A stretch of DNA of 64,000 bases from Chaetomium olivaceum (Eukaryota; Ascomycota; Sordariomycetes; Sordariales; Chaetomiaceae), in assembly GCA_039881045.1 (NCBI GenBank), contig JAYWVB010000002.1, positions 1,178,001 to 1,242,000 of the forward strand, read 5' to 3'. Shown one piece after another: positions 45,162-56,397 of this stretch; positions within the stretch are counted from its first letter, which is position 1; every line of letters begins with the position of its first letter. Below the pieces are notes generated by a model, which searched no databases, had not been told where the DNA came from, and was given only the letters and a program-made list of their open reading frames with translations. A program made the position numbers and the translations under genes.

Positions 45162-47522
45162 ATGACTGATTCTACCAAGAGCCTCAAGCGATCGAGTGCC
45201 GAGAGAGAAGGAGCTCAAGACCACAAGCGAGCGAAGACCGACGGCGACGCGAAGATGGATACGAGACCAAATCCCTACTTGGCGCATTTAAATGAGGGTC
45301 ACGACAACGAGGGGTTTGCTTCGCCTCTCGATGAGTTCGAGCGCCACAAGACGACGGCGCTACAAGCGGCCAGGGCCGAATCCGAGGATAACAACCCGTG
45401 GACTGGCAATCCTCACACGCAGCAGTACTTCAATATCCTCAAGACCCGCCGCGAGTTGCCTGTGCACAAGCAGCGTCAAGAGTTCCTCGACATGTACCAC
45501 AAGACCCAAATCCTCGTCTTCGTCGGTGAAACCGGTTCCGGTAAAACGACCCAGATCCCGCAGTACGTTCTCTACGACGAGTTGCCACACCAGACCGGCA
45601 AGCTCATCGCCTGCACGCAGCCAAGGAGAGTGGCGGCCATGTCGGTCGCCCAGCGTGTCGCCAACGAGCTCGATGTGAACCTTGGGGAGGAGGTTGGTTA
45701 CAGCATCCGTTTTGAGAATAGGACGGGACCCAAAACGCTCCTAAAGTACATGACAGACGGTCAGCTCCTGCGCGAGGCAATGCACGACCACGACATGTCG
45801 CGATACGGTTGTATCATTCTCGACGAAGCCCACGAACGTACTCTCGCCACTGATATTCTCATGGCGCTTCTCAAGCAGATCGCCGAGCGGAGGAAAGACT
45901 TGAAGATTATCGTCATGTCGGCTACCCTCGATGCCCAGAAGTTCCAGACCTACTTTTTCAACGCGCCGTTGCTCGCAGTACCAGGCCGGACGTATCCTGT
46001 CGAAATCTTCTATACCCCTGAGCCGGAGCGGGATTATGTCGAGGCTGCCGTGAGGACAGTTCTGCAAATTCACGCGAGCGAGCCTGAGGGCGACATCTTG
46101 CTGTTTTTGACAGGTGAAGAGGAGATTGAGGACGCCTGCCGCCGCATCGGCCTTGAGGTCGACGATATGATTCGGGAGTCGGACGCAGGGCCCATGGCAG
46201 TCTACCCGTTATATGGTACCCTACCTCCGCACCAGCAGCAGCGCATCTTTGACAAAGCCCCGGCAGCCACCCGGAAGGGTGGCCGACCGGGCCGGAAGTG
46301 CATCGTGTCGACCAACATTGCGGAAACCAGTTTGACAATCGACGGAATCGTCTATGTCGTGGACCCGGGTTTTAGCAAGCAAAAGATCTACAACCCCCGC
46401 ACAAGGGTAGAGTCTCTCCTCGTCTCTCCCATTTCCAAGGCGTCGGCGCAACAGCGTGCCGGTCGTGCCGGTCGTACACGCCCCGGTAAATGCTTCAGGT
46501 TATACACCGAAAACGCGTTCAAGAAGGAGCTCATTGAACAAACGTACCCCGAAATTCTACGCTCCAACTTAGCCAACACAGTCCTCGAGCTAAAGAAACT
46601 TGGTGTCGAAGACTTGGTGCACTTTGACCTCATGGACCCGCCAGCCCCCGAGACCATGATGCGTGCCCTCGAAGAACTCAACTACCTCGCCTGCCTCGAC
46701 GACGACGGCGAGCTGACAACCCTGGGCGGAATGGCATCCGAGTTCCCGCTCGACCCCGCCCTAGCCGTCATGCTGATCTCCTCCCCGGAGTTTTACTGCT
46801 CCAACGAGATCCTCTCTATCACATCTCTCCTCTCCGTCCCGCAAATATGGGTGCGACCCAACAACGCGCGCAAGCGCGCCGACGAGATGAAACAGCTGTT
46901 TGCCCACCCCGACGGAGACCACCTGACTCTACTCAACGCATACCACGCGTACAAGGCTGCCGAGCAGGCAGGCAACGACGTCAAGAAGTGGTGCCACGAG
47001 CACTTCCTCTCCTTCCGGCATTTGTCCAGCGCCGACAATGTGCGCGCGCAGCTAAAGCGTATCATGGAAACGCACGATATTGAGCTGGTCAGCACGCCGT
47101 TTCAGGACAAAGACTACTACACCAACATCCGGCGGGCTCTGCTCGCAGGCTTCTTCATGCAGGTCGCGATGCGTGAGAGTTCGACGTCGAAGGTGTACAA
47201 GACGGTGAAGGACGACCAGCTTGTGATGATCCACCCGGGCACCGTCGTCTCAAGCCCGTACGACTGGGTTGTATACAACGAGTTCGTACTCACAACCAAG
47301 CAGTACGTGAGGACGGTGACGAATATCAGGGCCGAATGGCTTCTTGTGAGTTTTCCAAACTTATCTTCTAGCCGGTAGAGGAATAATGATGCTAACTACG
47401 CTCAGGAAATCGCCCCTAACTACTACGACGTCGACAGCTTCGAGAAGGGAGAGATCAAGTCGGCTCTCACCCGTATCACCGAGAAGATCCGCCGCCGTCA
47501 GGCCATCAAGGGCGGTCGTTAA
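45162..47522 (+). CDS. prp43: DEAH-box RNA helicase Prp43
   Basis: Two exons, 45162-47345 and 47406-47522, give 766 residues, within one residue of yeast Prp43. This ATPase releases the intron lariat from the spent spliceosome and also acts in ribosome assembly, helped by G-patch proteins. Motifs: GETGSGKTT at 122-130, DEAH at 221-224, SAT at 253-255 and QRAGRAGR at 431-438. They are followed by the winged-helix, ratchet and OB-fold parts (for example AGFFMQVAMRE and YDWVVYNEFVLTTKQYVRTV). The N-terminal 90 residues include NPWTGNPHTQQYFNILKTRR, typical of Prp43 and absent from Prp2/16/22. The single intron (60 nt) has a GCTAAC branch site and splits off the C-terminal 38 residues ending AIKGGR. 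An AATAAA lies at 47668, 146 bp past the stop. Confidence 0.97.
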
Positions 47523-50500
47523 TTCACCGACTGGTGATGGATGGATGTTCTGTGCCGGGCGCATGGGTGAGAGGAAAGGGAAAATGGGATGATATGTGTC
47601 ATTTTTGCGGGTTGCGTAGACGGAAGCGTATCACTAGACCTACCTAAACTCTGGCATGACTTTGGGGAATAAACCTGCACCGGGTTGGGCCTCAGCTTCA
47701 GCGTGATCAAGCAACTATGAGAGAATGTGGAAATGCGCTGTTCCTTCACGTCACGAAAGACAGCCTAACTTACTGGTTTCAGCCCCAGTTTCCAGGCGTT
47801 CGATATGAGACGGAGATTCTCAAACTCTATCTACAATTGTAATATATATACGTGCCCAAGTCGCGTGAGTGGATACCAAATCCGGCCAGGCCATTCCGGA
47901 CTTAAGAAGCCCCTGGAAGCCCAACCGGGCCGCAAGGCATGGCTCGACTTGTCGTGAGTGCGCGCGGCGTGTCAAGAAGACCCATCATGGAGTGATGAAA
48001 CACGGAGGCGAACGCGTCCTGCTGTCAGACGGGAGCGAGGAGTGTTAGCTCGGGCGGGGCCTTTTCCGTGATATCCTGCTCCGGCAAGGTCCTTCGCTGC
48101 CTTCGTCGCAGACATCCTATCCAGGAGGACTGGACTGAGGATGGTCCCACTGGCAGCCCACACTTCCTCCCCCCTGGTTCCGACGAGAACTCGTGTACTG
48201 GCGCGCGAATAGCAATATTCCCCGGCCGGGGCGGATCGTTCCGGCCTCCATCCTTGACACCTCAGCATGTGTTATAAGACCCAATTTACAGCAGAGGTAC
48301 CCTTTGATGGAACGCTACGACGCCGGCCTCATGCGTCTGCGGCTGGGGACTGAAAGCGGGCGGGACAAAGAGCCCCACGGTCTTGAAATGGAAATACGGT
48401 CTGCTTGACATGAGTCATAAGAGGTCGACCTAGGAAGCGGCTCGTCTGGTTAGCTGGGGGGCTTTGTCGTCGCTAGAGAGCCCATGCGTTGCAGGCGGGA
48501 AAGTATGTATGATGCACTCGGTTACACGGTGCTCCAAGCAAGCACATGCAATGTGTTGCTGATGGCAAACACCTTCTGAAGTGGCCCCATCGACCCATCA
48601 TCGAAGTTCATTTGGGCTGGCGAGTAAGATCCGGAGGGGGGGTAGTATCAGTGGCGTTTTGATGCCGGCTCAGGTATGATTGCTGGTGATTGGTCCTCTC
48701 CAAGACGACAGAACGTTCATCATTGAACCCTCGATGCTGCTGCGTCTGCGGGCGGGAGGTGAGCCGTTGTGCACTTGCTTTCCTTCCACTTGGAAGAGCG
48801 TCGGGCTGCAGGAACACGGGATGAGGGGGGGCAGCAGATCCGGTGGAGTCTTCAGGCCGGTAGATAGTGTAGTGCGATGCCATGAGGCCTACGACGCGGC
48901 AGTTCCGTCGTGGTGTTGACGCGATGGCACTTTGCCATTTGAGCAAGAATCTTGCAGGTCAGCCGGAGATAGTCCACAAGTAAATATACAGGCCTTCGTC
49001 TGCAAGTCGTCACTGTTTAATGATTTTGGAGATCATGATAGAGAAAAATGTATGAAAAGGTTCATGAATTAATTATCCGGGGTCCAGGAGCGGCAGACTG
49101 AGGGGGGTGTTGCACGGCATTTTAGAGTGCGGTATGGGGGTTGCAGATGTCATTGCTGACTGCTTTGTCCCACGATCGCGCTTCTAGATGCTGAGGGGTC
49201 ACCGATGGTAAAGATGATTTGGTTGTTGGGATCTGATGGTTGTGTCCAAGAGGTCGAGGTTGCTAAGGCTGAGTGCTCAGGTGTGGTGGAGTGTGGTGCA
49301 AGATGGAAATGGATGCTGTTTGTATTCACAGTGTTATTTGATACAGATACGCACTATATGGGTCACCCAAGGACCCCTAGCTTCCGGTTTATCCACCAGT
49401 GCTCCACTGTCACCTTGGGCTCCTCCTTCCCTTCCATGCGACGACAACAGTCTCACCAGGCTGCCATCGCAATTTGAAGCCGCGCGAGAGGGACATGGAT
49501 GGTTCCTTCGCTCCTCCACGAAGCACAGTCTTCGTTTTTCACGGGTAGTAAAAACCGGACCATTTCCTCCCTTCTCAATACCTCGAATATTGGATCGATT
49601 AAGCACGGCATGGTGTGGTCAACCTGTCAGCCTGTTTGTGCCACCCTCGTCTCCGGGCCTAGCTCACGCGGGCCGTCTGAGGTGCAGCTCCCTGCCGCGT
49701 CGTGGGCGATTTCGTCCCCTCCTAAGCTTCTACGGTGGCCAATGCTACACATCCCACGGGAACCGTTCCCGGCCGGTCTTTTCAGCGGCGCCCCGTCACT
49801 GCAGTGGTGTTGCAATGGGTACATATAACATGGCGGGTAACATGCCGGACGCCCCTATTCGCCGTTATCAGACCAGAACCCGACAGCAACAACTCTGGCA
49901 ACGCACCTCACCTTGACCCGCCGGCCTCAAAAAAGCTTGCTATTGGGCTGCTCATTCTCGCACCTTGAGTCGACCAGCCGCGCCAGGGAACCTCGCAGGT
50001 GACTGCCGTGCATCCCCAGGAAGATAGTGTGGTCATAGCATGCCACCCTCCCCAAAAAGTTTCAAGACGGCTGGTCTCAAGTATCCCGGCTCCCGTACCC
50101 AGGGGCACAAAGACTTTGTTACCGTAGTAGTACACTCGAAACCGGTGACAGTCTCGAACGGGCCATTTCACGACATGCCAGATCGAATTGCGGCATGTGG
50201 CAACCCCAACCATCCCCCCTGTCCTTCCCGGTTTGGTCATGACAGCCGCCGGCAGCTCTCCGAGAAGCTTGGCCGGGAGATCTGTGCAGTTCAATGCACC
50301 ACAAGCCTCCCAGGGTCCTGGCCATGTCGTGTGTATAAAGCAACATCTCGCCATCCTCCTCGGCCTTACCAGCTTCCCTTGCTTCGCACGGGCAAGTCCT
50401 TTGTCGCCATATCGGTGTACGAAACTCGAGCAACCTTTCCCTCTCTCCTCTTCATCGCTTGACTGCCAGCGGACAGTCGACTCCTTTATTTAGCTCCCTT

Positions 50501-50562
50501 ACTCGAGATTTTGACTTTGACACATTGGTTAAGGGAAGCCCAAGTTCAACAACACACACAAC
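47523..50562. other. Gene-poor region of about 3 kb
   Basis: After the Prp43 3' end no convincing gene is found up to the small gene at 50563. Open frames near 49.2-50.4 kb occur on both strands and have no family features. No RNA gene is seen. Confidence 0.5.
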
Positions 50563-51039
50563 ATGTCGGGCAGCGGCGGATTTTACAAGTACCGGTGCAA
50601 GTACTTTTATACCCACAACTGCACCAACTGTCTACTGTAATGGCCACGCCTGCGCGCTGTGCATCGTAGGTGACCACCAAACCACGGTTGCTCGCCTTTA
50701 CTAACCTGACGACAGGCTGATGGTCGTGATGTGGCGGAATCCGAGGCGGCAAACCCACCACACACCCATTCCTCGGCAGCATGGCAACGTCCACAAAACC
50801 AGCGACGCCAGAACCCCACCGCGCCAACGGAGATCTGCGTGCCTCAAGTTATACATGGCACTCTCCAATACACCGTGATGGAGATTGTCCCCGCTGATGA
50901 ATCTGGATCGGGTGCGTATTGGGTACTCCGGGCAAAGGCGATGGCACCGCAGGTACTGCCCTACAGCACCTTTACGACCAGCGACACGCCACGGCCGGTC
51001 CTGACGTCTGTGGGTGTTCCCGGGCAGATGGCATTTTGA
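50563..51039 (+). CDS. Small Cys-containing protein of unknown role, one frame change in exon 1
   Basis: Exon 1 starts MSGSGGFYKYRCKYFYTHNC at 50563 and ends at 50665 before a GTAGGT donor. Exon 2 is 50716-51039. The second half of exon 1 (YCNGHACALCI) joins exon 2 (ADGRDVAESEAANPP) in phase, but it lies in a different frame from the first half. The change falls at TGTC, 50629-50632, and would be repaired by one base less or two more. The protein would be about 142 residues, with Cys-x(5)-Cys-type spacing in the first 40 residues that could bind a metal. It then has a polar linker and a beta-rich part (EICVPQVIHGTLQYTVMEIV). The general look (MSGSGGFYKYRCKYF start, N/HACA box) recalls a small protein family of Sordariomycetes whose function I do not know. 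There is no signal peptide. Confidence 0.6.
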
Positions 51040-53647
51040 TGACGGAGAAATCTCGGCAGCCTGGAGCTGTTGAGATATAATGCATCCCCCCCTTCGGACA
51101 ACGGGGCAGAGCGGATGATGTGCGACGATCTGAAACGCTGTGCGAGTTTTTTCCTTGGTCTAGCAAGCCGATTTCTTCTCTCTTCCCTTTCTCGTTCTTC
51201 CCCTCCTCCCCTCCCTGGAACCAGTCCGTCTCATTTTGGGAGGGGCGGGATAGATGGCAAAAAGGCTGGGACACCCAAGATTGATACCAAACTTGACAGG
51301 TTGGGTAATGGTGCCTTTTGGAGTGGGGTGTTAATCTGCAGGTTGGATGAACATGGGGGGTTTTGGGGTTACATGGGTGGGTCGGTTTGGCGTTGCTCCC
51401 TGCCGTTTCGCGGCGCAGCATCCTCCAAAAGGTTTATCTTCGGTTTACACGAGTTATTGGGTGCTGCCACAATCGAATCAAAACATCAGAATGTAGAATG
51501 AGCAAATGGCTTCAAAGTCAGGTACGAACCAATGAAAATACCAAATTTTAGATTGCGAGACTGCCATCACGACACCTGCCAGCCAAATTCAGCGAGACTC
51601 GACTCGACGGCATCGAGGTCGGAACAAGCATCTAACCGTCGCCATTTCTGAACCACAGCTCGCCATGCAGGGCCCTACGCGGTTTGCTTATCTGGCCGTC
51701 GCATTGATCCTTCTCCCTTGCACCCCTAGCGGGCATTCTAGTGTCCATACTGTATCCATGTAGCGTCTGTACGAGACCAGGGGTTGAGACTCTGGCCCCG
51801 ATATCGCGCTGGCGTCAAAGCAGGGAGAGCCTGGAGGGAAGCATGCCCTTGGCAACCTGGAGCTGGTTCGCGGTCGCGAATCAGCAACGACATCTCCGTC
51901 GCACAACTTCGGCCTCCGGCTGTGATTTGTGGACGGCCCCGCTTTCAGGCCGTTCTAGACATGGTGACTCTACCTCTAGTACAGACATCGTACGTCCGAA
52001 CCCTGCTCCTTCCCCGTGGGAAAAGTGAGGGGCCAGGACGGGATCTTGATGAGCTGGCCACCACGGTACGAACACCACCTCTAGATCATGCATTTCGATG
52101 TCCGCTTAAAGCAGCAAACAGTTGGCAAAGTATCTGATGCCAACCACCCAGGAGCCAACAAAATACACGCACCACATGCCGTCTGCCAAGTCGCTTCCGG
52201 TCCAGCCGAGTGTGCCTTATCGGACGGATCGAGCTGCAAGATGCGGCCCAGACAATGGCCGCATGAGTAGCGGTTGCAACAAGCTCATGGCATGGAGCTC
52301 AACCTCGCTTAGGGACGGGTTGACATAACCGAGGTGACCTCTGGTGGACACTACTTCCAGGTAGGGTAGTGACTGGTACGTCAGCCATGGTGTGTCTCGA
52401 CTGAAGCGCGCTAGTGTGCTGCAGGAAAACAAGAGAGAGAAAGGAAAATGAACAAAAACAAGCAGTTCAAAAAGAAGAGAGAAAAGAATGCGAGAAATGA
52501 CGCTGGTGCGGCGATAACTCGTTAGGTGGGCTCGGCGTTGTGACCCTGACTCCCCGCCATGGTTGCTCTTGGCGGCCAACATCAAGGTGCCTCCATCTCC
52601 AGGAATGCAACATCCGTCAACGTGCGCCCACCACGGCACGCAACGCACAGCACTTAGCAAGCCGCCACACAGTTCTCTCGTGCATACTGTACAAGTAGCT
52701 ACGGTACCTTTCCCTGCATCATGCACCACTCCTATCCAATATCAACACGCCACTGTAAGCCCCCCGGACAGGAGTACAAGCTCAGGGACGGACGTAATGG
52801 AGGCCCCCACCTTTGGAAGGGTTCTCGAAGCCAACAGCAAAGACAAACAAACACAAAAAAATCATGGAGCAGGGTTCGGCAAGGCCCGACCGCGCCGTGC
52901 GAAACCGTTGATCTGCGCTAGCGTTGGTGAGGGACTAGCGTAACGGTCGAGATCCACTCCGGTCACCAACATCCCAGCACGCCACGGTGGATGGTGGAGT
53001 GGAAATTATGGAAACAACGGATGAACTCCCATCGAGTCGAGTCGCGCTCTCAGAAACCAAACAAACAGAACAAAACAGGAATACATCACAGTACATCATC
53101 GAAGACGTGACCAGCCAAGTAAATAACAACAACAACATCCATGAACCCCATCATCAACCCCTCACCACCCCCTCAAACCCCTCCACAGCCCGTAACTCCA
53201 ACTCAAACCCACAGACCCCCTGACCCCCAATCACCCCCCGCGTCCACATCCGCGTCTCCGCCCCACCGCATGAACGGAACGGGGGGACGGGAGCTCTCAC
53301 CACCAGCTTCCACGGCCCCTTCTGGAACACCAATGCAAACCCCAGCCAAGAAACCCCCCCCTCGCCTGCCCCATCTCCAAAACAAGCAAGCCGCGGCCCC
53401 ACGGCCCAACACGGAAATTCTCCCAAGCCGGGGGCCGAGCATGCCCGAGCATGCCCGAGCATACCGGAGAGGCATGGGAGTGGAAAGCAAACAAACAGAA
53501 CCCCAAAGTGGGGCCGACGCAGGTTAGGGATTCCGGATGGAGGGATTGGTTTGAAGAAACCGCTCATTTGCACAGTAGTGGACATCGATGTGCCTAATCA
53601 CATGGGAGGGACGGGGGAGGGACATGGAACAAGGGTGGCGTTCTCAC

Positions 53648-53673
53648 GGATGGATGGATGGATGGATGGATGA
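53648..53673. repeat. (GGAT)n microsatellite
   Basis: About six GGAT units in gene-free DNA; a similar GATG run lies at 34059-34080. Confidence 0.8.
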
Positions 53674-56048
53674 ACCGTTGGTAGAGGGTTGACGGCGGGC
53701 GGGCCACGTGGTTTTCGGAGTGGTGCTTTCCTCGTCGTGGTGGGTCAGGTATCATGCACTGTGTGTGTTGTGTCGTCCCTTTCAAGAAAGACAACGGCCG
53801 GCGAGGAGAAGAGGATCCCTGCCGCTCACTGCTAACAGGGTTTGGAGCGTCCAGCTCATTCCGCAATCGAGATCGGGGGGCGAAATAGCTGGCATCGATC
53901 TACGTTCATTGTTGAGACGGAGTATTGACAGTTAAAACTTCCTGACCATGATGATCATGACGTAAACTAGATGGGTGGCTGAGCTCTGTGAGGACTCGCC
54001 TGACCCCCGACCCAAGGCCCGATATTCTTCTTCTTCCCTATTGACAAGTTAGCACCAGACTCTCACCACCAAACCAAGAGGAGCACTTATCCCCGAAAAA
54101 GAGGGGCCGCCCTCCCGCCATTTCTGGAGGGGAGGACAGCCAGGACCGCCCCCATGGGCCCGTCCTTTTCCAACTGGTCGACTGCAAACTGCAAAGCCCT
54201 CACCGGAGAACACCAGAATCCGGACAGCCAGAAGAGACGGGGTCCAGGCAACCAGACAAGCACGAAGCTTTGACTCCAACTCTAGATGGGTCCCGGTGCC
54301 TGGTCCGTCCCAACCAACAGCCTTCATCCCGAGCACCCAGTTTGAAGCATTGGTTCTCAGACAGCCAACCGAACAACCCCCAGCCCACCAACCCCTCACA
54401 AAGTACCCCAATCCTCCGCAGCGCCAAACCCGTAGTTGAAGCCTGCCGTCGTCGATGCAGATGCCGTCAAAATCGGCAACCAGAGTCGCAAATCCCAGTG
54501 GTCGGCTGCCCAGCCCAGCCAATGTCTCTCCGTATGTATCGCACTGCCAACAGGGACTAGTTTTTGTTTCCTCTTCTAACCCCGCCTGTCCGAGGACGGG
54601 CGGAAGGAAAGAAGGGCCGGTACCGCACGGACAAAAGACATCCTCGAAAAAACCGTGCTGTCATCCCCTAGCCATAGACCATAAAGAGGGGCCAGGATGG
54701 GGGAAGGTGCCGTGTCGGAGACATGGCGGTGTTTTTGGCGTCTCGCCGGACGTAGGACGGGGCCTACGAGGACGAGTTAATGCGCCTGGTCGGACCTCAT
54801 GGTGTTTTTGAGACACATGACGCGTCGGGCATGATGTGTTGCCGCGGCGCGGTCCGTGGGGGTCGGCGGAGTCGTGAGTAGGCGGGGCACGCATGCAGAA
54901 GGGGGTTTGAAGTCGAGGGTACCGAGAGCGTGGCAGCACGGCGGGTTGAGTATCATCCGTTGACATTTCCGTAGGTAGCTTCACAGCCCTCGCTCACCCG
55001 AAGGTGATTCCTGCGAGGCGAGCTGTAGGCATGGAGATGAAATGTGGTGGATGACCGTGTGGAGCCGAAGCTGCGCTCTCCCTCTCATTCCGAAGGCTGC
55101 TCCAAAAGGAGACAACCACAAAGAGCATGCAAAAGTGTATCCACCAGTCTCAGTCGTCTAGCCAACACCGCCGCAGACAATCCATTGTGACCAGAGTACT
55201 AGTTCCAGTGTCTCAACCCGACGAGCGGCCTCGGGCCAGAGGCGCTTACCGTGTGGACTCATGGGAAGAGACGGTCGCCCACCCGTGAAGGGTGACTGGA
55301 GCTCGGACCCCGCCGGTCCGCCAATGTCGCCGCGGGAGCCGGGACTGCACCACTTTTCAGCGGCCAGCAGTAACCCGACCCGTTGAGCAACGCGGGCATA
55401 GAAGGAGGGGACCGATTGACTATGAGTAGCGCAAGACTTGGCTCAACCAAAGGTATACTTAGGGTTAAGTTCCGAGACCAATTCACGCTCACGGGGCTGG
55501 CCTGTCCTGGGGGACAAGAAGTTGACCACAGTAGATCCGAGCGCGGCAAGCTTGAGGGCACCCGATACGGGATCGAAGCTGCGACGTACTGTGGGGGTCC
55601 AGATCCCTATGAGGCGGTCAAAACGACATTCCTTGCGGAAAACTGGAATCGGAGAACTGTGGAGAAGGCGTGGTGCGTGGGAGGTGCCCATGGCGAAAGA
55701 CGTTGGCTGGGATGGCGAGTCGGCATTGGGATTGCTGTCGGTGGTTGTGTATCTCGATGTGAATTGACAAAATCTGCATCTCGAGCGGGCTTCCTGAGTT
55801 TGATGTGCATTGAATTGGGGCGGTTCCGGATGGACATTGTGAGGGCAGTTTTGTACAGTTTGGAAGGTTGAGGAAGTTGAAGGCTTGAAGACCGGGAGAC
55901 GCGTCGTCTCTGAGAAGACGCGTTTAGTGGGAAACGACCTGCATGGGTCTGTGCAGACTACATAGGTACGTACCCGGGCTGTATCGTGGACTTGCCTGAC
56001 AAATTGAGCCCCACATTTTGCCACTTCCGGGATCTTCTGTCTCCTTCA

Positions 56049-56080
56049 CTTTCATAACAGAACTCTTTCATAACAGAACT
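56049..56080. repeat. Perfect 16-bp tandem duplication
   Basis: The 16-mer ctttcataacagaact occurs twice without a gap or mismatch, about 320 bp upstream of the RTP1 start. It is too short to be more than a recent slippage event or a doubled protein-binding site. Confidence 0.75.
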
Positions 56081-56397
56081 CGGGCTCTCTTTCCGTAAGA
56101 GACTCAGCCAGTTAACCACTGCAGTCACATCGGATGGGAAACCGCACACACACCTGTGCCTTCTAGGCTTCCATTATTTGCTACGTCCCAAACCCTCTGG
56201 GAAGGCACCGGCGGCCACAACTTTTCCTTGAAAAGTATCTCGACCCAAATGCAAGCCGGCCAAAATCGTTGACCACTTTCATCACACTCACACAGAAGCT
56301 GTGGACTATTCAGACTAGCCATACAGAATTGAATTAAAAGTTTCATTTTTCTCCCTTATTTCTCTATACTATTCCTCTATACTAGGACAGCAACATC

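Larger units (their letters stand above)
51040..56397. other. Gene-poor region of about 5.4 kb
   Basis: No convincing gene. Long frames near 55.4-56.0 kb overlap on both strands and look random. Listed repeats aside, the sequence is of mixed composition. The last few hundred bases must include the RTP1 promoter. Confidence 0.5.

Noticed and set aside
55383..56024. Overlapping frames of 162 (+) and 193 (-) codons
   Set aside because: Same problem: both strands are open and no motif is seen.
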